Assembly (NCBI GenBank): GCA_016234445.1
Contig: JACRBT010000006.1
Span: 1 to 56,622, forward strand
Direction: 5' to 3'
DNA: 56,622 bases
Source of the DNA: Chloroflexota bacterium
GTDB lineage: Bacteria; Chloroflexota; Dehalococcoidia; Tepidiformales; Tepidiformaceae
A program made the position numbers and the translations under genes. Below, piece after piece: positions 32,335 to 40,900 of this stretch (its first letter is position 1; every line of letters begins with the position of its first letter). A model generated the notes under the pieces. The model was given only the letters and a program-made list of their open reading frames with translations, searched no databases and had not been told where the DNA came from.

Positions 32335-33117
32335 ATGCCCCAGTGCCAGGCGATCACCGAGAAAGGTTCGCGCTGCCGCCTCCCTGCGCTGAGCACCTCC
32401 GAACACTGCCTCAACCACGACCCGGAGTACCACGAACAGCAACGGGCCAACGCGGCGGCGGCCGGACGCGCCTCGGGGGTCGCCCGCCGCCTCCAGCCGA
32501 TCGACCTCGACTTCGTCTCCCTTGCCGAACGCACCTCCATCCAGGGCCTCCTCGATACGCTCTTTCGCATGGAACTCCTCGGGACGCTGCCGCCGCCGCG
32601 GGCACGCCTCCTCGTCCGCATCCTCTCCCTCGCCATCCGGAACTTCGACCGCCCGGTCCGCACCAGCCCCAACGACGCCACAAAGGCCACGCACGAACCC
32701 GCGACCTACGACCGCACCCGCAACGAGTTCGAGGAACTCGCCGCCGCGGTCGTCAGCGCCCTCGCCGACAACGACGACCTCACTCTTGCCCGCCAGCTGT
32801 CCGCCGAATCCGCCCGCCGCCGCCAGAAATGGACCGACGAAGAAGCCTTCGACCGCGTCCCCCGGGCGCTGGAAACGCGCGGGACCCCCGCTCGCCCGCA
32901 GACCTCCGGGGACGCCTGGGAAGAGTCGTTCCGCGACCACCCCTCACCCCCCGACCCGCTCTCCCGCGGTCGCGGGCGAGGGGGAGGTTGGGAGCAGTCC
33001 TTCCGCGACCACCCGTCCGACAGCCGGCAGCCGACAGCCGATAGCCGATGGCCATCCGAGCCCGACCCGATGCCGATCCTCGAACGGCTCCTCAAAGGCC
33101 ACATCCCCGATGTGTAG
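32335..33117 (+). CDS. Zinc-finger (DUF5763-like) protein of unknown function
   Basis: A 260-residue protein. The N-terminus CQAITEKGSRCRLPA then EHCLNHDPEY has the Cx9CxnCxxH pattern of small zinc-binding domains seen in DUF5763-like proteins, many near mobile DNA. A basic helical part follows (about residues 35-165, QQRANAAAAGRASGVARR), then a low-complexity Pro/Arg-rich tail that contains an embedded 47-bp palindromic repeat and a heptamer array, and a short conserved-looking end (PMPILERLLKGHIPDV). ATG 32335 follows CGGAGG. The in-frame extension to 31777 crosses the terminator and is rejected. Nucleic-acid binding is inference. Confidence 0.75.
   Translation: MPQCQAITEKGSRCRLPALSTSEHCLNHDPEYHEQQRANAAAAGRASGVARRLQPIDLDFVSLAERTSIQGLLDTLFRMELLGTLPPPRARLLVRILSLAIRNFDRPVRTSPNDATKATHEPATYDRTRNEFEELAAAVVSALADNDDLTLARQLSAESARRRQKWTDEEAFDRVPRALETRGTPARPQTSGDAWEESFRDHPSPPDPLSRGRGRGGGWEQSFRDHPSDSRQPTADSRWPSEPDPMPILERLLKGHIPDV
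32940..32986 (+). repeat. 47-bp palindromic repeat, copy 3, inside a coding sequence
   Basis: CCCCTCACCCCCCGACC...GGGCGAGGGGGAG inside the zinc-finger gene. It is flanked by two in-frame copies of TGGGA-Y-x-AGTC-like sequence 72 bp apart, both encoding W-E-x-S-F-R-D-H-P-S. Confidence 0.8.
33021..33048. repeat. Heptanucleotide tandem repeat inside a coding sequence, 4 units
   Basis: CAGCCGG, CAGCCGA, CAGCCGA, TAGCCGA within the 3' part of the zinc-finger gene; the reading frame stays open. Confidence 0.7.
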
Positions 33118-33121
33118 AACT

Positions 33122-33187
33122 GGCTGTTAGCTGTTAGCCGTTAGCTGTTAGCACTCGGACCTCGGGCCTCGGACCTCGGAACTCCCC
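33122..33187. repeat. Compound heptanucleotide tandem repeat
   Basis: GGCTGTT, AGCTGTT, AGCCGTT, AGCTGTT (33122-33149), AGC, then ACTCGGA, CCTCGGG, CCTCGGA, CCTCGGA, ACTCCCC (33153-33187). It begins 4 bp after the zinc-finger gene's stop codon and joins two different unit types. Confidence 0.85.
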
Positions 33188-33248
33188 GGCCCATTGGCCC
33201 GGGCGCTGGCGCTTTGGTAGAGTGCCGCCTTACGAGGAGTGTGGTGGT

Positions 33249-34307
33249 ATGCGAGAGCAGTTGCAGGAGTTCCTGGCGCGGCAGTGGCCCGACGCCGACG
33301 AGATCGTGGTGGAGGAGTTCGCCGTCATCGCCGGCGGCTATTCGCGGGAGACGTTTCGTTTCGACGCCCATGTGACGCGCGGCGGGGCACGGACGATCCT
33401 GCCGATGATCCTGCGGAAGGACCCGCCCCCGGCGGTCGGCATCCTTCACACCAGCCGCGAGACCGAGCACAACCTCCTCCAGAACGTCCGCAAGCACACG
33501 ACGATCCCGGTTTCCGAAAGCCACTTCGCGGAGATGGACCCGGGCACCTTCGGCCAGCCGGCGATGCTGGTGGAGCGCGTCCGCGGGAGCGGCGAGGTCT
33601 CGGCGCTCTTCAACGGCGGCCGCAACGAACACCTGGCCGAACGCGTCGCTACCGAGCTCTGCGAATACCTCGCCCAGCTCCACATGGCCGACCCGAAGCT
33701 CCTCAACCCCCGGGGCGAAATCGACGACCCGCGCGGCGTGGGCATCGACGCCAGCAGCTGGGACCGCTACATGGACTCGACCTTCGAGTACTACATCGAC
33801 GGCTACAGCAAGAGCGACTTCGATGCGCTCCCGCTGGTGATGGACGCCTACCTGACGATTCGCCGCCTGAAGCCGCGGCCTCTGCCCCTGCGGGTGGTCC
33901 ACGGCGACTTCAACCCGGCGAACTTCCTCTACGACGAAGAAGGGCACGTCACGGCGCTCATCGACTGGGAGAACTCGCGGATGGGCGATCCCCGCGAGGA
34001 CCTCGGCTGGATGATGCAGATGGACGTGCTTTCGAACACGAACATCTTCGGCAGCGTGAAGGTCGATGGCGGCTTCCTCGGGCACTACAACAAGATCACC
34101 GGCTTCGGGGTCACCGAGGACGAACTGAACTACTTCCGGCTCTTCGGGACCGCGAACATCGCCGTGCCGGTGCTTTCGGCGCTGAAGCGGCGGGTGGAAA
34201 AGGAACACGAAGAGCTCCTCCACCTCTACATCATCCAGCCATCGATGGTTTCCCTGATGGCCTTCGCCCAGCTGATGGGCTACCCGATCCCCACCGGAGG
34301 CGCCTGA
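33249..34307 (+). CDS. Phosphotransferase family protein (APH/ACAD10-like kinase fold)
   Basis: A 352-residue APH-fold protein. EEFAVIAGGYSRETFRFD is the nucleotide loop, VVHGDFNPANFLYDEEG the catalytic loop, ALIDWENSRMGDPREDLGW the metal loop; all key residues are present. This subgroup often accompanies acyl-CoA metabolism genes and may phosphorylate hydroxyacyl or small hydroxylated compounds; substrate unknown. ATG 33249 follows GAGGAG at 9-10 nt; an upstream in-frame GTG at 33222 is less likely. TGATG overlap with the next gene indicates coupling. Confidence 0.85.
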   Translation: MREQLQEFLARQWPDADEIVVEEFAVIAGGYSRETFRFDAHVTRGGARTILPMILRKDPPPAVGILHTSRETEHNLLQNVRKHTTIPVSESHFAEMDPGTFGQPAMLVERVRGSGEVSALFNGGRNEHLAERVATELCEYLAQLHMADPKLLNPRGEIDDPRGVGIDASSWDRYMDSTFEYYIDGYSKSDFDALPLVMDAYLTIRRLKPRPLPLRVVHGDFNPANFLYDEEGHVTALIDWENSRMGDPREDLGWMMQMDVLSNTNIFGSVKVDGGFLGHYNKITGFGVTEDELNYFRLFGTANIAVPVLSALKRRVEKEHEELLHLYIIQPSMVSLMAFAQLMGYPIPTGGA

Positions 34308-34813
34308 TGCTTACGAAGCCGACATCCAGCGACATGATCGAGGGCGTGATGACCGCTTTGGCGAAAGACGTCCTGCCCGAACTGACCTCCGAGCGCGCCC
34401 AGGTGGTGGTCATCATGGCCCAGGGGGTGCTCCAGGCCGTGCGCCAGAGGATCGAAGTCGAACAGCAGGCGATGGCCGCGGAACACAACGACATGACCGC
34501 GCTCTTCCGGGAGATGGCGGCGGCGCTCGGGGAGACGCCGGGGGCCGAAGCCGACCGCATGCGTGCCCGCGCCCGCGAACTCGGGGGGCAGGACGACATG
34601 CCGCAGGTGCCGTCGTTCGCGACCATTAACGGCTCCTACCGCGAGTTGAGCCAGGGGCTGGTGGATTCGATGCCCGACCTCGACGCCCTCATCCGCGCCG
34701 GCAACCCGGGGGCCGAGAAGGCGCTGGCGAAGGCGCGGGAGTACATGGGCAAGCGCGTCGCCGGGGACTTCGCCACGAACGTCGCGGGCGTGGGGATGGC
34801 CGGGCGGGGGTAG
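34307..34813 (+). CDS. Helical protein coupled to the phosphotransferase, unknown function
   Basis: A 168-residue soluble, almost wholly helical protein (MIEGVMTALAKDVLPELTSE; QGVLQAVRQRIEVEQQAMAA) whose ATG overlaps the upstream stop codon by one base. Its composition and pairing with an APH-fold kinase recur in acyl-CoA-degrading Actinobacteria and Chloroflexota, but I know no defined function. A heptamer array starts right after its TAG. Confidence 0.7.
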   Translation: MLTKPTSSDMIEGVMTALAKDVLPELTSERAQVVVIMAQGVLQAVRQRIEVEQQAMAAEHNDMTALFREMAAALGETPGAEADRMRARARELGGQDDMPQVPSFATINGSYRELSQGLVDSMPDLDALIRAGNPGAEKALAKAREYMGKRVAGDFATNVAGVGMAGRG

Positions 34814-34848
34814 TAGCTGTTAGCTATTAGCTGTTAGTTGTTAGTCCT
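34814..34848. repeat. Heptanucleotide tandem repeat, 5 units
   Basis: TAGCTGT, TAGCTAT, TAGCTGT, TAGTTGT, TAGTCCT. It starts at the base after the TAG of the upstream gene and ends 6 bp before the stop of the convergent CaiB gene. The unit matches the left part of the array at 33122. Confidence 0.85.
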
Positions 34849-34854
34849 GAGCCG

Positions 34855-36087
34855 CTAGCCGACGCCGGGGTTGATCGGGGCGTCGCCGATGATGCCGCTG
34901 GCGGCGAGGGTTTCCAGTTCGGCCTCGGGAAGGCCGAGGAGGCCGACGAGGAGTTCGCGGTTGTGCTCGCCGAAGAGCGGCGCGTGCCGGCGAAGGTGGG
35001 GGTTCGCTTCGACGAAGCGCCAGGCCGACGACGGCTGCCGCCACGGCTCCATCCGGGGGTGGGGGAGCGCCACCCAGAACCCGCGCGCCCCGAGGTGGGG
35101 GTCGTCGTGGATGTTCTCGGTGTTGAGGACGCGGCCGGCGGGGATCCCCGCGGCCTGGAGCGTCTCCATCGCCGCCTGGGGGTCCTGCGTCAGCGCCCAG
35201 GCCTCGATGCGGGCGTCGATCTGGTCGTGGAAGGAGCGGCGAGCCTCCTCTTCGAGCGACGCCAGGTCGTCGGCGCCGGCGATGGCGGCGAGCGCCCGCC
35301 ACTCGGCGTCGGTGCGGACGGAGATGGCGAGCCACTGTTCGACGCCTTCGCAGCGATAGACGCCCTGGGGCGCATAGCGGGGGCTCCGGTTGCCGTGGTG
35401 GACGGGGCCCTGGCCGCGGAGCGAGGCGGCGACGAAGGCTTCGCCGTTCATCAGCGCCATCGTCTCGCGCTGGGCGAGGTCGATGAAGCTGCCCTTCCCG
35501 GTGCGGCGGCGATGGATGAGGGCGAGGGCAACCGCGCCGGCGGCGGCGAGCCCGCCCACGGGGTCACCGTAGGAGAGGCCGGTCTTGTAGGGGACACCGT
35601 CGTCGCCGTAGCCAGTGAGGGAGGTGGCGCCGCCCATCTGCTCGATGATCGGCCCGAAGCCGACGTGGTCGCGCTCGGCGCCGGTCTTCCCAAAGCCAGC
35701 CATGCTGACGAGGATGATGTCCTCCTTCGCCGCCTTGAGGACGTCGTAGCTCAGGTCGAGGTTGTCGAGCACGTCGGCGCGGTAGTTCTCGATGACGACG
35801 TCGGAGCGCTTGACCAGCTCGATGGCGAGTTCGCGGCCGCGGGCCTGGGCGAGGTCGAGGGTCAGCGACTTCTTGTCGCGGTTGTAGTCGTTGAAGTAGT
35901 AGGAGCTGTTCCAGGGGTCGGGGGCGCCGGGCTGGGGGATGAGGGTGCGGATGTTGTCCCAGGCGCTCGGGGATTCGACCTTGATGACCTCGGCGCCCAT
36001 CTCGGCGAGGATGCGGGTGGCGTAGGGGCCGGCCCACATCATGGTCAGGTCGACGACGCGGATGCCGGCGAGCGGCAGCTTTCTCAT
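34855..36087 (-). CDS. CaiB/BaiF class III CoA-transferase, catalytic Asp present
   Basis: A 410-residue formyl-CoA-transferase-like protein: GIRVVDLTMMWAGPYATRIL, GAEVIKVESP, the linker loop NRDKKSLTLDLAQARGRELA, NYRADVLDNL, and SYGDPVGGLAAAGA, which carries the Asp that forms the acyl anhydride in class III transferases. It moves CoA between carboxylic acids. Its ATG (36087) overlaps the stop of the upstream CaiB gene (ATGA), so the two are made together and may form a heteromer. Confidence 0.9.
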   Translation of the reverse strand: MRKLPLAGIRVVDLTMMWAGPYATRILAEMGAEVIKVESPSAWDNIRTLIPQPGAPDPWNSSYYFNDYNRDKKSLTLDLAQARGRELAIELVKRSDVVIENYRADVLDNLDLSYDVLKAAKEDIILVSMAGFGKTGAERDHVGFGPIIEQMGGATSLTGYGDDGVPYKTGLSYGDPVGGLAAAGAVALALIHRRRTGKGSFIDLAQRETMALMNGEAFVAASLRGQGPVHHGNRSPRYAPQGVYRCEGVEQWLAISVRTDAEWRALAAIAGADDLASLEEEARRSFHDQIDARIEAWALTQDPQAAMETLQAAGIPAGRVLNTENIHDDPHLGARGFWVALPHPRMEPWRQPSSAWRFVEANPHLRRHAPLFGEHNRELLVGLLGLPEAELETLAASGIIGDAPINPGVG

Positions 36088-37166
36088 CGCCCGCCCCCGA
36101 GCCATTCGGCCAGCACGGCGCTGGTGTCGGCGGCGGGTTGGTGGAGGCCGTCGCCCTGCCAGGGGAGGCCGAGGAAGGGCCGGCCGGGGATGCGCGCGGC
36201 GCCGGCCGGCGTGGGCACGGTGTCGAAGAACTGGCGCTCGGCGAGCGAGCCGCTGGCGAGGAGGTCCGCCGGCGTGAGGACGGCGCCGAGGGGCACGCGA
36301 TGCTTCGGTCCCAGTTCGAGGATCTCGGCCTTCGTCCGTTCGAGGAACCAGGCGAACACCTTGGCCTGGAGCTCGTCGTCGTTCAGCGCCCGCTCCGTCG
36401 GGTCGGCGAAGCGCGGCTCGGTCAGCTCAGGGTCGCCGAGGAGGTTGAAGAACGCCTTCACCTGGCGTTCGAGGCAGCAGACCCCGGCGTAGCCATCGGC
36501 GCAGGGATAGATGCCCCAGACGGCGCGCAGCTGGTTCCCCGACCGCATGACCGGCCCGACCTTCGCCGACTCCGACATCGCGCCATAGAGTTCGAGCATG
36601 CCCGCCGCGCACTCCTGCAGCGAGATGTCGACCCAGTCTCCTTCTCCCTGGACGAGCGAGCCGTAGTAGGCGGCGAGGGCCGCGCCGAACGCGTTCAGCC
36701 CGCCGAGGACCTGCGCCTGGCTGCCGCCGGTGACGAGCGGGGGCAGGGCCGGGTGGCCGGTGAGCGACATGATCCCGCCCATCGCGAAGGAGACGATGTT
36801 CGTCGCCTGGTAGTGGGCGCAGGGGCCGGACTGGCCGAAGGGCGTGATCGAAACGATGACGAGGGCCGGCTTCCGCCGCCGGAGCCGCTGGGGCACGAGG
36901 CCCATGCCGTCGAGCGTGCCGGGGGTGCGGTCTTCGATGAGGATGTCGGCGGCGAGGGCGAGGTCACGGAGGTCGTCGCCGGCGGCCGTCACCCGGCGCT
37001 TGTTGGCGAGCAGGTAGACCTCTTCGTCGGCGGTGAGGGCGCCTGCGGGGCCTTCGGTGCGGACCACGTCGGCGCCGAAGCCGGCAAGAAGGCGGCTGGC
37101 GAACGCGGCCGGGATCCCGCCGCCGATTTCGAGGACCCGCACGCCATGGAGGGGAAGTTCGTCCAT
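36084..37166 (-). CDS. CaiB/BaiF family protein lacking the catalytic Asp
   Basis: A 360-residue CaiB-fold protein (GVRVLEIGGGIPAAFASRLL, GADVVRTEGP, LANKRRVTAAGDDLRDLA). At the position of the catalytic loop, where the downstream partner has YGDPVGG, it reads GGSQAQVLGG, so the nucleophilic Asp is missing. It probably acts as a non-catalytic subunit of the coupled CaiB protein, as suggested for two-gene class III transferases. ATG 37166 has TAGAAT 7 nt upstream and CTGACG 17 bp further. Confidence 0.85.
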   Translation of the reverse strand: MDELPLHGVRVLEIGGGIPAAFASRLLAGFGADVVRTEGPAGALTADEEVYLLANKRRVTAAGDDLRDLALAADILIEDRTPGTLDGMGLVPQRLRRRKPALVIVSITPFGQSGPCAHYQATNIVSFAMGGIMSLTGHPALPPLVTGGSQAQVLGGLNAFGAALAAYYGSLVQGEGDWVDISLQECAAGMLELYGAMSESAKVGPVMRSGNQLRAVWGIYPCADGYAGVCCLERQVKAFFNLLGDPELTEPRFADPTERALNDDELQAKVFAWFLERTKAEILELGPKHRVPLGAVLTPADLLASGSLAERQFFDTVPTPAGAARIPGRPFLGLPWQGDGLHQPAADTSAVLAEWLGGGR

Positions 37167-37173
37167 GGCCGCG

Positions 37174-37179
37174 ATTCTA
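37174..37179 (-). promoter_or_regulatory. -10 element of a leaderless start (CaiB pair)
   Basis: TAGAAT (minus strand) ends 7 nt before ATG 37166; CTGACG at 37202-37197 is a fair -35 with 17-bp spacing. Confidence 0.6.
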
Positions 37180-37276
37180 CGGCCCCGGGCGGAGAGCGTC
37201 AGCCGCCGGTCGTCAGTGCCCTGGCGGGGACCTTCGCCGGCGCGGCCCGGGGGGTTCGGACGAATCCGTTTGGCGT

Positions 37277-37292
37277 AATGATCTGGATCATT
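37277..37292. promoter_or_regulatory. FNR-like palindromic operator AATGATC-TG-GATCATT
   Basis: A perfect 7-bp inverted repeat, readable as ATGAT-N4-ATCAT, one base per side from the FNR consensus TTGAT-N4-ATCAA. A possible -10 (TGTAAT, 37311-37316) for the plus-strand gene would put the site near -39 to -41, where Crp/Fnr activators bind. Confidence 0.55.
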
Positions 37293-37379
37293 GCCAGCGC
37301 CGCGCGGATGTGTAATTTGGGGCCATCGCTGCCGCACCGCGGCACGCCGTCGAAGCACGGCGAGGGAGAAGTGAGCGCG

Positions 37380-37871
37380 ATGATCATCAACGCACTGCGA
37401 GGCGGTGGAAGGTCCCGGACGACATCAGCGAAGGTCGAGGAACTGAACCGCGTGCCGCTCTTCCGGGACATCCCGGACAAGTCGGTGGAGCGGATCGCCG
37501 AGGCGGCGGTGCCGGTTTCATACGGGCCGGACGAAGTCGTGTTTCGCCAGGGCGACCCCGGGCTGGGCGTCTTCGTTATTCTCGAAGGTCGGGTGAGGGT
37601 CAGCCTTGATGGCAAAGAGGCGGCGCAACTGCCGGCGGGCGGCTTCTTTGGGGAGATGTCGGTGCTCGACGACTTCCCCCGGAGCGCCACGGTGACCGCG
37701 ATGGAAGACACGCATTGTCTCGAGGTGAAGCGCGCGGACTTCCTGCGAGAACTCGAACGCCAACCCGACATCGCCTTCGAGCTGCTGGCGGTGCTGAGCC
37801 GGCGGGTGCGGGACCTCGACGCCCGGGTTCGGCTGATGCAGAGCGCCATCCCGGACGAGTGGCTCACGTAG
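37380..37871 (+). CDS. Stand-alone cyclic nucleotide-binding domain protein
   Basis: A 163-residue protein consisting of a short polar N-terminus and one cNMP-binding fold (NRVPLFRDIPDKSVERIAE; VVFRQGDPGLGVFVILEGRV; FFGEMSVLDDFPRSATVTA), then a helix like the Crp dimer helix. There is no helix-turn-helix, unlike the regulator at 12430, so it is not a DNA-binding regulator by itself. The phosphate-binding cassette G-E-M-S-x-L-D-D-x-P-R-S-A is intact. ATG 37380 follows GAGGGAGAA; GTG 37371 is possible. Confidence 0.87.
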   Translation: MIINALRGGGRSRTTSAKVEELNRVPLFRDIPDKSVERIAEAAVPVSYGPDEVVFRQGDPGLGVFVILEGRVRVSLDGKEAAQLPAGGFFGEMSVLDDFPRSATVTAMEDTHCLEVKRADFLRELERQPDIAFELLAVLSRRVRDLDARVRLMQSAIPDEWLT

Positions 37872-37976
37872 CAGGCCAGTTTCGCCGAGCATGCGTTCCG
37901 GGCGATGCGCCCACGGTCGGAATCCCTATCCGCGGCTAACGGCCCGACGCTGACCGCGTAAGTGCGCCTTGCGCGG

Positions 37977-40900
37977 TCAGCGCCTCGGCGCGGCCGGCGG
38001 CGATGATGCCGCACCGCCGCGCGGCGGTCTCGGCGCGGGCGGCCCTGGTGGCTGGCCGCCGCCCTCTTCGCTCCCTTCGATCCACCAGTGGCCGATGCGG
38101 AGACGTGTCCGGTCCCACCATTCGCGGGCGGAGAGGAGGAGCACCCCGAAGCCCAGGAGGATGAGGCCCGCGATGCCCAAGGTCAGCCAGTAGGGAAGCC
38201 TGCCCTGGCCGGTAGAGAAGTAGCGGACGCCAATGCCGCCGATCGTCAGCACGCCGGCGACCACGAGCCATCGCTGGGAGAGCGCGAACCCGGCCGCGAG
38301 GAGGAGGAAGGATTCGGCGATGAGCACGAGCCCCCACCTGTCGCCGCCGGGGGAGAGTGCCTGTTCGGCGCCGGGCAGGACGAGGACGGCGGCGCCCCCG
38401 GCGATGAGGGTCTCGTGGAGGTACATGTGGCGGCCGAAGAGCTCGCTGCTCTGGCGGTAGGTCATCCCCAGGGCCATGAGGTAGATCGCGAGCGGCGCGG
38501 TGTAGGCCTGGACGTTTTCGGGCTGGAAAGTGGCGATCGCGAATTCGAGGCCGAGCATCGCAGCCGCCGTGCCGGAAACCGCCAGGAGCCGCAGCCGAAG
38601 CCGCATGCCTTCGAGGAAGAGCGCGGCGCCAAAGGCGACAACGATGCCCGCCATCGCCGCCCATTCGTCGGTCGTCGCGATGTCGGGCCTGGCGGCGGGC
38701 GAGAGCCGGGCGAGTTCGTCACTGCGCCAGTTGAGCGCCCCAAGCACGACCGCAAGCGCGAGCCCGCCCGGGAGCGTCGACAGGCCGGTGATGACCCGGC
38801 TTCGTTCCGACCGCCCGTAGTCGCGCCAGCGGGTGAGGGCGGCGGCCATGGCGATGGCCAACGCGGCATAGAACACCGCCAACGACCAGACCGGCCAGTC
38901 GCGGGCGGCCCACGTGTAGGCGAGGGTCCCGGCGGTGCCGGCGGCGACGGGCGCTGCGGCGATCCAGCGGCGGGTGGCGGCGATCGAGACGGCCGAGGCG
39001 GCTGTCCAGGCCCCGAGCATGAACGCGGACTGGCCGTACTCGTCGCGGGCGAGGAAGAGGGCGAGGCCGAGGCCCGTGGCGGCGACCGGGACGAGAACGC
39101 CCGTGAGCGACCGTTCGAGGCGGGCGAAGGCAGCGATGCCCAGCCATGCGGCCGTACCGATGGCCGCATAGGTCCAGGCGCCCTCAGCCGCTTCGAGGTC
39201 GAGGGCAAGGTTCAGGTAGGCGGCGGCGCCGAAGAAGAGGGCGGAGCCTGCACGGCCGAGCATCTGGCGTTCGACAAGGAGCGCGCGCGGTGTCAGCTCC
39301 AGTCCGTAGCGGGCAGCGAGAGCGCCGTGGGTCCGGGCGGCGGCCCAGGTGAAGGCAAGCCCGGCGAGAGCAAAGGCGATCGTCCCCGCCCAGGGGGTGT
39401 CGACGTATTCGCCGACGAACCCGAGCGGGACGAGGGCCAGGGCCAGGGCGTAGGGCCAGCCCAAAGCTGCGAGGGACGGGCGGTTTCGCCACCAGAGTTC
39501 GGATGCAGCGATGGCGAGACCGGCCGCGACCGGCGGCCAGGCCCAGTGCGCCGCGGGGACGCCGCCTGCCCAGAGCGCGGTGGAGCCGGTCATGCCAGCA
39601 AGCGCGGGGACGAAGAGCCACGACCGCTCGTGGCGCGCGGGCAGGGCATCCCAGAGCGCCCCGGCCAGGACGGCGGCATAGGTCGCCGGGAGTTGCCACG
39701 GGGAGGAGTCCGGGGTGACCGCGGCGATGTGCCCGCCGGCGATCGTCGCGATGCCTGCGACGCCTGCCATCTGGCGCCAGGCGGCTTCCCGGGCGCGGTC
39801 GAGCCAGGCGAGGGCGAGGTAACCCGCACCCGTCGTCGCCGGGCCGAGGGTGAACCACTCGGGCGGGATGTCGGCTGCCGCCCAGAGGCTGGTGAAGAGC
39901 GTCGCCGAGCCGAGGATGGGGAGCGAACCCAGGACCACCGGCCACTGCCAGCGGACGTAGAGCACGGAGGCCCCGACAAACGTGAAGCCGTAGGAGAGGG
40001 GCAGGCGCCAGCGCTCTTCGCCTTCGGCCACCCAGCCATGGGAAAGGGAGATGGCGGCGGCCGCGAACAACGCCGCGGCCAGTGAACGTTCCTGCACCTC
40101 TTTCGACGGGAGCATCGCGAGGGCCAGGTAGCCGGCGGAGGCGACGAGGAGGCCGGCCTGTTGCCACGAGGCTTCGCTGACGTCCAGCGTCCACCACAAG
40201 GTGCTCGACGTGGTCGCGGCTACGAGCACGGGCAGCGCGTCGAGGGCAGCGTCCCAGCGCCAGCGGGCGTAAAGGAGCCCGGCGCCGGCCGTCGTGAAGC
40301 CGTAGGAGAGGGGCAGCCGCCAGCGGTCTTCGCCCTCGGCCACCAGGCTGTGTGAGAGCGCGATGGCACTGGCGGCGAACAGCGCCGCGGCCACCGCCCG
40401 GTGCTGGACCTCTCTTGAGGGGAGCATGACCAGGGCGAGGTAACCGCCGGAGGCGACAAGGAGGAAGGTCTGCTGCCAGGAACCGTCACTGACGTCGAGC
40501 GTCCACCACATGGTGCTCGACGTCGTCGCGGCGACGAGCACGGGCAGCGCGTCGAGGGCGGCGTCCCAGCGCCAGCGCAGCCAGAGGACCCCGGCGCCGG
40601 CCGTCGTGAAGCCGTAGGAGAGGGGCAGCCGCCAGCGCTCCTCGCCCTCCAGCACGAGCGTGTGCGAAAGCCAGATCGCCCCACCGGCGAAGGCGGCCGC
40701 CACGAAGGCGCGGCCCTGCACTTCCCTCGACGGGAGCATGGCCAGGGACAGGTAGCCGCCTGAGGCAACAAGGAGGCCGGTCTGCTGCCATGAGCCTTCG
40801 CTGACGTCGAGCGTCCACCACATCGTGCTCGACGTGGTCGCGGCTACCAGGACGGGCAGGGCGTCAAGGGCGGCGTCCCAGCGCCAGCGCAGCCAGAGGA

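Noticed and set aside
38088-40085. 665-codon plus-strand frame opposite the giant membrane gene
   Set aside because: Composition is typical of an antisense frame in GC-rich DNA, no start signal, and the minus frame has clear TM periodicity and a zinc ribbon.
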